From Bacteroidota bacterium (GTDB taxonomy: Bacteria > Bacteroidota > Bacteroidia > Chitinophagales > Saprospiraceae), in the NCBI GenBank assembly GCA_963169325.1, contig CAUJEY010000335.1:1-64000 (forward strand): a stretch of 64,000 nucleotides of DNA. Direction: 5' to 3'. Below, piece after piece: positions 55,504 through 63,771 of this stretch. Below the pieces are notes generated by a model that did not search any database, was not told the DNA's origin, and saw only the letters and a list, made by a program, of their open reading frames with translations. Made by a program: the position numbers and the translations under genes. Every line of letters begins with the position of its first letter. The first letter of the stretch is position 1.

Positions 55504-56652
55504 TTGAAAATCATGCCAGACACGATCCTGAATATTACCCTGAAAAAGGCAGGCGCCAGGCCGCTTTTTCCACCGGCCACCGGCGCAGAACCGTTGCCGC
55601 AATGGATATTCAAAGGACCGGAGAGCACCCCGTTTCTGGCGCCTCGCGGCGTGTTTTTATTCAACAACCAACTCTTCGTATCCGATACCGGCCGCAACCG
55701 GGTTTTTATCTGGCATACCTTGCCGGAAACGCCTTTTCAGGAACCGGATGTCGTGCTTGGCCAGGACAATGCCGACGATGCCGGCCGGAATGCGGGCGGC
55801 ACGGTGAACGCGCAAACACTCCAATATCCTTCCGGCATCTGGTCGGACGGGCAACGGCTCATCGTCGCTGATGCCTGGAATCACCGGGTACTGATTTGGC
55901 ATACCCTACCCACCCGGCACGGACAACCCGCCGATGTCGTGATCGGTCAGCGGGATTTCGGCACCAACCAGCCCAATGCCCAAAAAGTAGGCGCCGACCC
56001 CGGCCCATGCACCTTGTTTTGGCCGTACGGCGTGTTCAGCGACGGAGAGCGACTTTGGATCGCCGATACCGGTAACCGGCGGATTTTGTATTATGAAAAC
56101 CTGCCCCTTGAAAATTTTGCCCCTGCCAGCGGTGTCATCGGGAAACCCGGTTTTATGACCCGCGACTATGAGAGCCAGGACCCCGTCTGGCCATATTCGG
56201 TGAAAATAAATCCCGATGGAACGATGGCCGTGACGGATACTCAATACTACCGTGTACTGTTGTGGCGCGATTGGCGCACGGCATTTCAGCAAAAAGCGGA
56301 TGTGATCATTGGCCAGGTCGACCTGGATAGCAACGGACAAAATCAGTATGGCCTGCATCCCACGCCGAACACCCTGAACTGGTGTTATGATACCTGCTTT
56401 TTTGGGAATGGCATTTTAGTGGCCGATACGGGAAACAGCCGGGTGCTGCGTTTCGATGCACTCCCCGGGCAAAATAATCCGGCCGCCGACGGATTGATCG
56501 GCAAACCCGACTTTTTCACCGGCAGCGAAAATGCAGAAACGGTTTTTGGTACCGAAAAAAGCCTGTACTGGCCCTTTTCCCTTTGCGCCGACGGCGCGCG
56601 ACTGGCAGTGGCGGACACAGGCAATCACCGTATCTTGATTTATCCCTTGTGA
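55504..56652 (+). CDS. NHL-repeat propeller protein of the hydrogenase locus
   Basis: This 382-residue protein is made of six NHL-type blades: repeated forms such as LFVSDTGRNRVFIWHTLP, LIVADAWNHRVLIWHTLP, LWIADTGNRRILYYENLP and LVADTGNSRVLRFDALPG. There is no signal peptide, so it should be cytoplasmic. I recall NHL proteins in gene clusters of high-affinity hydrogenases; they are presumed to help maturation or electron transfer. It follows hypC after 47 bases. The start may be at 55504 or the ATG at 55513. Confidence 0.85.
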   Translation: MKIMPDTILNITLKKAGARPLFPPATGAEPLPQWIFKGPESTPFLAPRGVFLFNNQLFVSDTGRNRVFIWHTLPETPFQEPDVVLGQDNADDAGRNAGGTVNAQTLQYPSGIWSDGQRLIVADAWNHRVLIWHTLPTRHGQPADVVIGQRDFGTNQPNAQKVGADPGPCTLFWPYGVFSDGERLWIADTGNRRILYYENLPLENFAPASGVIGKPGFMTRDYESQDPVWPYSVKINPDGTMAVTDTQYYRVLLWRDWRTAFQQKADVIIGQVDLDSNGQNQYGLHPTPNTLNWCYDTCFFGNGILVADTGNSRVLRFDALPGQNNPAADGLIGKPDFFTGSENAETVFGTEKSLYWPFSLCADGARLAVADTGNHRILIYPL

Positions 56653-56727
56653 ATGATGCAAACTTTGTTGCCAAGATAGTATTCGAAGATCTTGCCCGAT
56701 AACGACTGAACCGTAAACACCCCGTGC

Positions 56728-57294
56728 ATGGATGAGAAGAAAGAATTAGCCATTGTTGCGCTGTCGTCCAGCGAATCGCAGCCGGAAAATTATGTCCTGA
56801 TCCTGGAAGATTTGGAACAACAGCGGCGTATTCCGATCATCATCGGCGCGCCGGAAGCCCAGTCGATCGCTATTGCGATGGAGCAAATGCAACCTGCCCG
56901 GCCGTTGACGCACGATTTGCTGAAAAATGTGATCGGGGCATTGGGCGGCATTTTAAAAGAAGTGGTGATCCACCAATTGGTGGAAGGTGTGTTTTATGCC
57001 CGGCTGGTCCTTCAAAAAAACGATGGCGCCGTACTGGAAATCGATGCACGCGCCTCGGATGCCATTGCGCTGGCGGTTCGTTGCGGTGTCCCGGTCTTCT
57101 CCTTTGAAAATATTATCCTGAATGCCGGCATCCTGTCGGAATCGCTCACAGGGCGCCAAACAGGCGGTTCTTTTGCTAAATACAGCTTAGTTGAGCTGGA
57201 GGACCTGTTGGCAAAAGTGATCGAAAAAGAGGACTACGAAAGCGCGTCGAAGCTTCGGGATTATATCGATAAACGAAAGGAAGAAAAAGGCTGA
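56728..57294 (+). CDS. Bifunctional nuclease-domain protein (DUF151)
   Basis: This 188-residue protein has the BFN/DUF151 domain: VLILEDLEQQRRIPIIIGAP and EAQSIAIAMEQMQPARPLTH, then IDARASDAIALAVRCGVPVF. The tail SLVELEDLLAKVIEKEDYES with ASKLRDYIDKRK is a UVR motif, the normal layout in Bacteroidota. It may be a household gene that happens to lie inside the hydrogenase locus. It faces hypA with a one-base gap between stop codons. Confidence 0.9.
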   Translation: MDEKKELAIVALSSSESQPENYVLILEDLEQQRRIPIIIGAPEAQSIAIAMEQMQPARPLTHDLLKNVIGALGGILKEVVIHQLVEGVFYARLVLQKNDGAVLEIDARASDAIALAVRCGVPVFSFENIILNAGILSESLTGRQTGGSFAKYSLVELEDLLAKVIEKEDYESASKLRDYIDKRKEEKG

Positions 57295-57295
57295 T

Positions 57296-57643
57296 CTAAT
57301 CCCGCATTTCCACCCGCTCAATCAACAGTTCATTGCCTTGCACCACGTTGCCACAAGGCTTCCCGCATGCGCACACGAAACGGTAGTTGTGTACTTCGGT
57401 GATTTGATTACAATCGGGACATTGCACCAAAATCGGAACCATATTGACGCGCAATACCGCCTCCCTGAACCGGATTTCATCTTCCCGGACCACCGCATCG
57501 AAAGCATTTTGCAGGAGCACCGGCTCCACGTTGGCTAAGGGCCCGACTTTCAACTCGATAGCCACTACCCGTTCCAGTTCTTCCGGTGAAAAATTGTCAT
57601 CCAGCGTACGGAATATGGTGCGAACAAGCGATATCTCGTGCAT
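57296..57643 (-). CDS. hypA: Hydrogenase nickel chaperone HypA
   Basis: This 115-residue protein starts MHE, with His2 and Glu3 as the nickel site. The zinc part has CPDC (C75, C78) and C91/C93/C97 in FVCACGKPCGN. The second pair is thus not a plain CxxC, which is a small deviation. It ends NELLIERVEM. It is the last gene of the minus-strand hydrogenase operon and starts 13 bases after the TPR gene. Confidence 0.93.
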   Translation of the reverse strand: MHEISLVRTIFRTLDDNFSPEELERVVAIELKVGPLANVEPVLLQNAFDAVVREDEIRFREAVLRVNMVPILVQCPDCNQITEVHNYRFVCACGKPCGNVVQGNELLIERVEMRD

Positions 57644-57655
57644 ACGGGGAGGGCT

Positions 57656-59182
57656 TCAGGCCATGTATTCCTGTTCCAGTGCGACGCGCAATTGTTCCAG
57701 TTTTTCCAGCTGATGTTGCGCCATGGCCACAATAGCCGGATCGTTGGTCAGGCGTTGCGCCTCCTGTGTTTTTTCAAACATTTGTTCAAAAAGAGCGCGG
57801 TTGGAGCCATTGCCGGTGAGGTTGAGATACCAGCAGGTTTCCACATAGTTCAGCAGCGTTACGGCGCGTTCGAGCGGCCATTCTGTTGCCGATCGGATAT
57901 CGAGCGCTTCGGCGTAATAATACAGGGCTTTCTCCCGGTTGTCCGAATGCACCGCTTCGGGGTATTTTGTGAGGGCGTTAGCATAGTTGTTGCACACCAT
58001 CGCATATTCGTAAGGATACGTTTCTTTACTGTAATAGTTCAAAGCCTGTTGGAACGAGGCGGAGGATACGCCCGCCCAGAGGCTTTTTTTGAGCGCCTCG
58101 TCGGGTATTTCAGAATAAATAACCCCGAGATATTGATGAATATCGGCAAAAACATCCGGCGCTTCATCGCGGGAGAAAATTTTTAAAGCTTCCTGAAAGC
58201 TGTCCAAAGCGCCCTTGAAAAACTGCGGATTGTCGTTTTTAGCCCAGGTGTACAACAAAATGCCCCGCCGGTATTGGGCCTGTGCGAGCAGTTCGGGCAT
58301 TTCCGCTTTTCTCAAAATATCCACGGCCCGGTTGATATATCCCAACGATTCCGCAAAACTCTCGGCGTAATTGGCCACCTGAGCGGCATCCACCAGCAGG
58401 AGGGCTTCTTCCACTTCCCGGCCCTGTTTTTGGTAATGCTGCATGGCCTCCCAAAGCGTAGTTTTCAGGGAGTCCAGCAGGGCGGTATCATAAGGAACAA
58501 CCAGGCGTTTCATCCAGACGCCACACAACGCGGCTTTCAATTCGGGCACGGCATCGTCGGAAAGCGCCGTTTTGACGGCATCCTGTAACAGGTGTTCAGC
58601 CTGTAACAAATCGCCGAGATCGGTCAGAAAAATAGCGTACTGGCGGGCCGTAAAGGCATAGTATTCCCCGTTGGGGGCGCTGTTCAGGGCTTCCTGGTAA
58701 AAATAGCGGGTTTTATCCGCGTCAAAATTGCCTTCCGTAGCGGCGTAGTGGTGCAGGATAGCCGAATTGTGGCAAAAGCGGTATTCCTCAAAAGGTTTGA
58801 AATCGGAAGTGAGGCGGGTGGGGTCCACCGGAATACTGTTTTGCAGGCAATTGATGATATCGATATCGTTGAGCAGCACCTGGTTGTTGCCCAGGTACTG
58901 GTAGGCCTTTTCATAATTGCCCAGTTTGGCGAACACCAATCCCAACAGATGGTCTGCATTAAAATCAATCTCTTCCGGCAGCAAATAGGGCGGCAGCACA
59001 TTGTACCAGTCAACGGGCTGGGTGATGCCGCTTTTAGCGCGCGCGATCAGGTGCCAGGCGCATGGTTCGGGTCTTTCTTCCAGCATATCTGCCACGCGCA
59101 CCAATTCGTTCAGGCGCGGTTCGGTATCAATAATCTGTTGAACATTTGCCCGCAGTTCGGCAGGTGTAAATATTACGATCAT
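57656..59182 (-). CDS. TPR protein of the hydrogenase locus
   Basis: This 508-residue protein is nearly all helical repeats. TPR-like units are seen at HLLGLVFAKLGNYEKAYQYL, ARQYAIFLTDLGDLLQAEHL, AQVANYAESFAESLGYINRA and VCNNYANALTKYPEAV. There is no signal peptide. The start overlaps the stop of the 103-residue gene (ATGA). As with the NHL protein, TPR proteins are known to me from clusters of group 2a/1h-type hydrogenases; a scaffold for maturation is inferred. Confidence 0.8.
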   Translation of the reverse strand: MIVIFTPAELRANVQQIIDTEPRLNELVRVADMLEERPEPCAWHLIARAKSGITQPVDWYNVLPPYLLPEEIDFNADHLLGLVFAKLGNYEKAYQYLGNNQVLLNDIDIINCLQNSIPVDPTRLTSDFKPFEEYRFCHNSAILHHYAATEGNFDADKTRYFYQEALNSAPNGEYYAFTARQYAIFLTDLGDLLQAEHLLQDAVKTALSDDAVPELKAALCGVWMKRLVVPYDTALLDSLKTTLWEAMQHYQKQGREVEEALLLVDAAQVANYAESFAESLGYINRAVDILRKAEMPELLAQAQYRRGILLYTWAKNDNPQFFKGALDSFQEALKIFSRDEAPDVFADIHQYLGVIYSEIPDEALKKSLWAGVSSASFQQALNYYSKETYPYEYAMVCNNYANALTKYPEAVHSDNREKALYYYAEALDIRSATEWPLERAVTLLNYVETCWYLNLTGNGSNRALFEQMFEKTQEAQRLTNDPAIVAMAQHQLEKLEQLRVALEQEYMA

Positions 59183-59490
59183 AAGGTTACGTGTAATATC
59201 CGCATACCCGGCTGGTGCATAAACGCCAGTTCGCGATCCGTGTCGTCGATATCGTTGTCGATAATGATTTCCTGAAGTGAAATGGTTTTGTCGCCCTGCA
59301 GGTTGCGGCTCTTGAGCATCTGGAGCCCGCCCTTGTGGACGGTAGGGAAAATATCGTCATCCATTGGTGCGAGCAATAAAGCCTTTTGTTGCGGATAATA
59401 AACGGTATAGACCTGCGGCGTAGCGCCGAAAACCGCTTCGGCGATATCGCCGGGTATCCAAAGATGTTGTGTCCGAAGTTTTATACCCAT
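59179..59490 (-). CDS. 103-residue protein of the hydrogenase operon
   Basis: This protein starts MGIKLRTQHLWIPGDIAEAV and ends AFMHQPGMRILHVTL. It appears to be two beta-rich halves with no signal or metal motif; VYTVYYPQQKALLLAPMDDD is in the middle. Its layout (seven bases after the protease gene, and ATGA overlap with the TPR gene) shows it is an operon member. I do not recognise the family. A maturation or assembly role is inferred from place only. Confidence 0.7.
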   Translation of the reverse strand: MGIKLRTQHLWIPGDIAEAVFGATPQVYTVYYPQQKALLLAPMDDDIFPTVHKGGLQMLKSRNLQGDKTISLQEIIIDNDIDDTDRELAFMHQPGMRILHVTL

Positions 59491-59497
59491 TCGTTTT

Positions 59498-59980
59498 TCA
59501 AACAGCGATCAAACCGAGTTCTTCCAGTATCAGATCGGTCACTTTTAAGCCTGCCTCCTGCACCGTTTCGCTGATGCCCACATCGAGGCGGGTATTGGTT
59601 ACGGCGATCAGGTAAACAGAAATATCATCGGGGTATTCGGGGCCCAGTATTTTTTTTGCATACGAAAGCGCCTGATCCCATTTCAGGCTGTGCAAAAAAA
59701 CCATGGGATCATCCTGAACGGCCGCCTCGACGGCATCGGCAGGCAGGCGGTAAAGCGTGCCGTCGGGTTCGCCCGTGTTCAGGACGGCGTCCACAAAGAT
59801 AATACGTTCGTGGCCCCTGAGTTGAAATAACACCTCGAAAGCCGACGTCCCCATATCGATCAGGCTGATGTTTGGGATCGTGTTTCCAAGTCTTTTTTGC
59901 AATTCTTCGATCACCAGACAGCCCACGCCGTCGTCGCTGCGAACGGGATTGCCAAATCCGAGAATTGCCGTTTTTTTCAT
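59498..59980 (-). CDS. Hydrogenase maturation endopeptidase (HupD/HyaD family)
   Basis: From the ATG at 59980 the protein has 160 residues; a frame open further up would overlap the large-subunit gene. It starts MKKTAILGFGNPVRSDDGVG. The nickel ligands would be D16 or D17 (Glu in many homologues), the Asp in LIDMGTSAFEV and the His in VFLHSLKW. It cuts the C-terminal peptide of the large subunit after nickel insertion. It lies 19 bases after the large-subunit gene, which has such a peptide. Confidence 0.9.
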   Translation of the reverse strand: MKKTAILGFGNPVRSDDGVGCLVIEELQKRLGNTIPNISLIDMGTSAFEVLFQLRGHERIIFVDAVLNTGEPDGTLYRLPADAVEAAVQDDPMVFLHSLKWDQALSYAKKILGPEYPDDISVYLIAVTNTRLDVGISETVQEAGLKVTDLILEELGLIAV

Positions 59981-59999
59981 GTATTTATCGGTTCTTGAT

Positions 60000-61592
60000 C
60001 TACAGTTTAAACTTGGCCAGTTGTTCGCCGGTCTTGCCGTCGTGTGCGTGTACGGTACACACCAGGCAGGAGTCGAACGAGCGGGCAACCATGCCAACTT
60101 CGACCGGATCGTGCGGATCTTCAATTTCGATACCCGTGAGGGCGGCCTCAATCGGGCCACTTTTGCCTTGTTCGTCGTTTGGACCGACATTCCAGGTGGT
60201 GGGCGCCATTACCTGGTAGTTTTTGATCACGCCGTTTTTGATCTCGATCCAGTGGGCAAGCGCGCCGCGGGCGGCTTCAGTAGCTCCAAAACCCATACCG
60301 TCTCTTTCCTCCGGCTTGATGTAAAACTCGCCGTCGAGGTCAATTTGAGAAAGCCACTGGTTGATGAATTCGTAGAGGCGCGGCGCTTCATGCACCCGGG
60401 CAAGGGTTCTGGTGAATACATTGGGGCCGAGTTTGGTGATAATATCGCCAAAGAGGGGGTCTTGAATCTGGTGGTTCAGGTTGTTCGGGTTAGCGTTCAT
60501 AATTACGCGCGAGAGCGGGCCGGCCTCCGCGGAGAAGCCATCGTATCGTGGTGCTTTGGCCCAGCTGTATTTGCCGTTGAAATCCGAATCGGCCAGGTGC
60601 TGCGATTGTACCGGCGTGGGGAACGGTTCCTTCCACGGGTGTTCGGCGGGCACATCGGCGTACCAGGAGTGCTTGACGTGCTCTTTGATCTTCAGGTGGT
60701 CGAACTCGCTCCAGTTTTTGCCATCAAAAAATCCGGACGAACTGATAAGTGCCTTGTTGCGGCCCTCCACGGTTGGGGTGTTGTACAGGTCCTTGTGCAG
60801 GTAAGTGCCGTAAGCCAGGAATTTGCCTACGCCCTGCCCGAATTTATCCAGCCCAAACTCGAGGCTGGCGCGGATAAACAGACCCAGGTCGCTGTTGCGC
60901 TGGCTTTCGTTTTCATCCACCCAGGCCATGAGATCATCCCACGATTTGATGCGCAGGTAGCGCTCGATGGAACAGCCCAACCACACGGGCTCCAACCAGT
61001 CGTTGCGGAAAAAATTCATGATAGCGTGTGCGCGGGTGATGTCCTTAAGGGTCGGCGCGCACATGACACCACCTGGAATCATATAAGAAGAATGGGGCCA
61101 TTGGCCGCCGAACAGGGCATACACTTCCACCGGCCGCCCCGACGCGGTGACGCCTTTTTGAAAAGAAGTGCCTACATAAGCGGCAAAACGTTTCACCACT
61201 TCGGCATACAAAGGCTTGTTGGCAAATTTTTTGTTCGCCAAATCTGTGGCGAAAATGGCGTAGAACCAACGGGGAATGGACTGAATCGTTTCGGTGGCCT
61301 GACCGATGGCGCGCAACAGCAAGGCGTTGGGCGACAGTTTGGTTTTCCAGGCCGTATCCAGCGCGGAAGAGGCGCAATACAGGTGTGAGCCGCCGCAAAT
61401 GCCGCAAATACGCGGCGTAACGATTAGTCCGGACTGCGGGTCCTTTCCTTCCATAATCTTTTCAAACCCCCGAAACATGGCGGCCTGCGTATGGGCGCGT
61501 GTGACCACGCCGTTTTCCATGTAGACCTTTACATCGAGGTCGCCTTCAACCCGGCCTACCGGTGAAATATTGAGTTCTTTTATGGTGGACAT
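60000..61592 (-). CDS. [NiFe]-hydrogenase large subunit (group 2a/HupL-like)
   Basis: This 530-residue protein has the L1 motif RICGICGGSH (C63, C66, H70) and the L2 motif RSFDSCLVCTVH (C509, C512, H515), giving four Cys for the Ni-Fe centre. In most groups L2 reads DPCxxC; here Ser replaces Pro, which I believe also occurs in cyanobacterial HupL-type enzymes. The 15-residue tail after H515 (AHDGKTGEQLAKFKL) is the part removed by the protease. The start is the ATG at 61592. It follows the small subunit after 15 bases. The enzyme should oxidise H2 in the cytoplasm and feed electrons to respiration. Confidence 0.95.
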   Translation of the reverse strand: MSTIKELNISPVGRVEGDLDVKVYMENGVVTRAHTQAAMFRGFEKIMEGKDPQSGLIVTPRICGICGGSHLYCASSALDTAWKTKLSPNALLLRAIGQATETIQSIPRWFYAIFATDLANKKFANKPLYAEVVKRFAAYVGTSFQKGVTASGRPVEVYALFGGQWPHSSYMIPGGVMCAPTLKDITRAHAIMNFFRNDWLEPVWLGCSIERYLRIKSWDDLMAWVDENESQRNSDLGLFIRASLEFGLDKFGQGVGKFLAYGTYLHKDLYNTPTVEGRNKALISSSGFFDGKNWSEFDHLKIKEHVKHSWYADVPAEHPWKEPFPTPVQSQHLADSDFNGKYSWAKAPRYDGFSAEAGPLSRVIMNANPNNLNHQIQDPLFGDIITKLGPNVFTRTLARVHEAPRLYEFINQWLSQIDLDGEFYIKPEERDGMGFGATEAARGALAHWIEIKNGVIKNYQVMAPTTWNVGPNDEQGKSGPIEAALTGIEIEDPHDPVEVGMVARSFDSCLVCTVHAHDGKTGEQLAKFKL

Positions 61593-61607
61593 GATTGTCA
61601 GATGTTT

Positions 61608-62588
61608 TTATTTGGATGTTTCAAAATGTTCCTGTTCCACGCCGAGTACGCGTTCGACAGTACCCATTACTTTCTCCACGCCGGCGCGGGTGTAATAGCC
61701 CATCCGGGAAACGCCGGTAGGCACATTCTGTGGCAGGAAGCCCAGGTATTTCATTGTTTTGAAAACGCTGCCTTTCACCAGGTCGTGATGCGGGAAGCCC
61801 GGTTCGGTACAACCAAGACAAGGGTGGTTGGCGCGTGTTTTGCTCGCCTGGCGATTCCACAGAATCCGGTTACAACTGGCGCGGGTCATCGGGCCCCGGC
61901 AACCCACTTCATAAAACAGGCAGCCGCCGCGTTTGCCAAAGCCGCCGTCTACTTTTTGTGCAAAACTGATCGCATTCGGGCAGCCTGTTTGTACAAAATC
62001 GGTGAAAAACGTCTTCGGGCGATGGTATTCATCTACCAGCACATCTTTGATCCGGCCGGTGGATATGGCCACCAAAATCTGCGTCACCCAGTCCGGATGG
62101 GCCGGGCAGCCGGGGATATTGATCACGGGCAATCCACCTTTCGATACAAAACCGGCGCCCAGGAATCCTCCCTTTTTATTTTTATGAAACTGCATCCCGG
62201 TGCTCTCGCTCGGATTGGGCGGCACTGCCGGAATGCCCCCCCAAGTGGCGCAATCGCCAATGGCTACTACAAAACCGGCTACCTGGGAAAGTTCGCGTAC
62301 CCAGTCCTGCATCGGCCGTTCGGCGAAATAATTCATGGTGCCGCTCCCTTTCGGGCCTTGTACGATGGAGCCCTCGTACACCAGAATGTCCATTTGTATC
62401 TTGCCCTTCAGAATATCATTGAGCAGGGTGGACACCTGATCTCCAAGTTCAAGTCCGATGGATGGGTGCCACAGGATGTTAATGCCAAAGTCGGTCACTA
62501 ATTCCACGACGGTTGGTTCCTCGGCGTTCAGGAACGACATGGTATTTCCACTACATGCGCCGCCCTGCAACCAAAGTACATTTGCCAT
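61608..62588 (-). CDS. [NiFe]-hydrogenase small subunit (group 2a/HupS-like), copy 1
   Basis: This 326-residue protein starts MANVLWLQGGACSGNTMSFL without a Tat signal, like cyanobacterial HupS. The proximal cluster site has C12 but N15 where most groups have Cys. Other ligand Cys are in IGDCATWGG and IPGCPAHPDW. The remaining clusters use text such as FVQTGCPNA, GCLFYEVGCRGP and HPCLGCTEPGFPHHD. The start is the ATG at 62588; a TTG lies two codons earlier. It has its own regulated promoter and forms the first gene of the small-large-protease-103aa-TPR-hypA operon. Confidence 0.95.
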   Translation of the reverse strand: MANVLWLQGGACSGNTMSFLNAEEPTVVELVTDFGINILWHPSIGLELGDQVSTLLNDILKGKIQMDILVYEGSIVQGPKGSGTMNYFAERPMQDWVRELSQVAGFVVAIGDCATWGGIPAVPPNPSESTGMQFHKNKKGGFLGAGFVSKGGLPVINIPGCPAHPDWVTQILVAISTGRIKDVLVDEYHRPKTFFTDFVQTGCPNAISFAQKVDGGFGKRGGCLFYEVGCRGPMTRASCNRILWNRQASKTRANHPCLGCTEPGFPHHDLVKGSVFKTMKYLGFLPQNVPTGVSRMGYYTRAGVEKVMGTVERVLGVEQEHFETSK

Positions 62589-62653
62589 AAGCAATTAAAG
62601 TTTTGGTGAACCCGATATTTTTAAAATCTTGTCTCGTATTTGAAGCAACCGGA

Positions 62654-62661
62654 CAAAGATA
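62654..62661 (-). promoter_or_regulatory. -7 box of the hydrogenase structural operon
   Basis: On the minus strand it reads TATCTTTG, identical to the hypB -7 box. It lies 65 bases before the small-subunit ATG and 15 bases downstream of the near operator. Confidence 0.65.
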
Positions 62662-62677
62662 GTGACACGAATATGGT

Positions 62678-62695
62678 TTAGAAATTTTTTTCTAA
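62678..62695. promoter_or_regulatory. Palindromic operator, promoter-proximal copy
   Basis: TTAGAAA-TTTT-TTTCTAA, the same 18-bp dyad as before hypB. With the next copy it forms a perfect 21-bp inverted repeat (62675-62695 with 62701-62721, 5-base loop). Confidence 0.8.
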
Positions 62696-62700
62696 TTTTT

Positions 62701-62718
62701 TTAGAAAAAAATTTCTAA
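62701..62718. promoter_or_regulatory. Palindromic operator, distal copy
   Basis: TTAGAAA-AAAA-TTTCTAA. Its centre is 23 bp from that of the proximal copy, about two helical turns, so two dimers could bind on one face of the DNA. Confidence 0.75.
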
Positions 62719-62758
62719 ACCGAACCCGGCTCAAAAATCAAGGTCGTATCAGGTGGCG

Positions 62759-63718
62759 CTATTTGGAAGTATCCGGGTCAGTTTGGGCAATCCCCAGCGC
62801 TTTCGTCGTGGCGGTTAAGGTGAAATAACCCAGCCGGGATGCGCCGTTCGGTAATTCGCGCGGCATGAATCCCAAATATTTCATCGTTTTGAAAATACTG
62901 CCCTTTTTCAGATCATGGTGCGGGAAGCCTGGTTCGGTGCAACCGAGGCAGGGATGGTTGGCGCGGGTTTTGCTCGACTGGCGGTTCCACAAAATGCGGT
63001 TGCAACTGGCGCGGGTCATGGGGCCGCGGCAACCCACTTCGTAGAACAGGCAGCCGCCGCGTTTGCCGAAGCCGCCATCAATTTTTTTCGAAAAACTAAT
63101 GGCATTTGTACAGCCTGTTTGTACAAAATCGGTAAAAAAGGTCTTGGGCCGATGGAGGTCATCTATCAAAACATCCCCAATCCGTCCGGTAGAGATGGCC
63201 ACAAGGATTTGCGAAATCCAGTCGGGATGCGCCGGGCAACCAGGAATATTAATCACCGGCATACCTGCTTTAGAGATAAAACCTTCGCCCAGAAAGCCCC
63301 CCTTTTTTTCTTTGTGCCATTGCATTCCGGTGCTCTCGGTGGGGTTGGGCGGCACGGCCGGAATGCCGCCCCAGGTAGCGCAATCGCCGATAGCGACCAC
63401 ATAGCCGGCTACGTTGGACAGTTCGCGAACCCAGTCTTGCATGGGCCGTTCCGCAAAATTATTCATCGACCCGTTTCCATTCGGGCCTTGAATGACGGAC
63501 CCTTCATATACAAAAATATCGAGTTGTACGCTTCCACGGAGGATGTCGTGAAGCAAATCGGACACCTGTTCCCCGATTTCAAGCGCGAGGGAAGGGTGGT
63601 ACAAAATATTAATGCCAAAATCAGTGACCAACTCTACCACCGTAGGCTCTTGCGCACTCAGAAACGACATGGTATTCCCACTACAAGCGCCGCCCTGAAG
63701 CCAGAGTATGTTTACCAT
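62759..63718 (-). CDS. [NiFe]-hydrogenase small subunit, copy 2
   Basis: From the ATG at 63718 the protein has 319 residues and starts MVNILWLQGGACSGNTMSFL. A longer frame from 63853 would overlap the upstream gene and is rejected. It is roughly 75-80% identical by eye to copy 1, with all cluster ligands kept (C12, N15, IGDCATWGG, IPGCPAHPDW, HPCLGCTEPGFPHHD). The C-terminus differs most (LTATTKALGIAQTDPDTSK). It ends 38 bases before the tandem operators. No large subunit follows it directly, so it may share the one below or have a partner beyond the window. Confidence 0.93.
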   Translation of the reverse strand: MVNILWLQGGACSGNTMSFLSAQEPTVVELVTDFGINILYHPSLALEIGEQVSDLLHDILRGSVQLDIFVYEGSVIQGPNGNGSMNNFAERPMQDWVRELSNVAGYVVAIGDCATWGGIPAVPPNPTESTGMQWHKEKKGGFLGEGFISKAGMPVINIPGCPAHPDWISQILVAISTGRIGDVLIDDLHRPKTFFTDFVQTGCTNAISFSKKIDGGFGKRGGCLFYEVGCRGPMTRASCNRILWNRQSSKTRANHPCLGCTEPGFPHHDLKKGSIFKTMKYLGFMPRELPNGASRLGYFTLTATTKALGIAQTDPDTSK

Positions 63719-63771
63719 TGAAAATGAATTTTTGTCATTTACGGGTGTTACCTTTTTATCGGTGGCCGGGT

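Noticed and set aside
56728..57294. Bifunctional nuclease as a hydrogenase accessory protein
   Set aside because: The DUF151-UVR protein is a general Bacteroidota gene; its position between the NHL gene and hypA may be chance.
59868..61388. Plus-strand frame of 506 codons opposite the hydrogenase large subunit
   Set aside because: The minus strand encodes an unmistakable large subunit with L1 and L2 motifs; the plus frame is its shadow.
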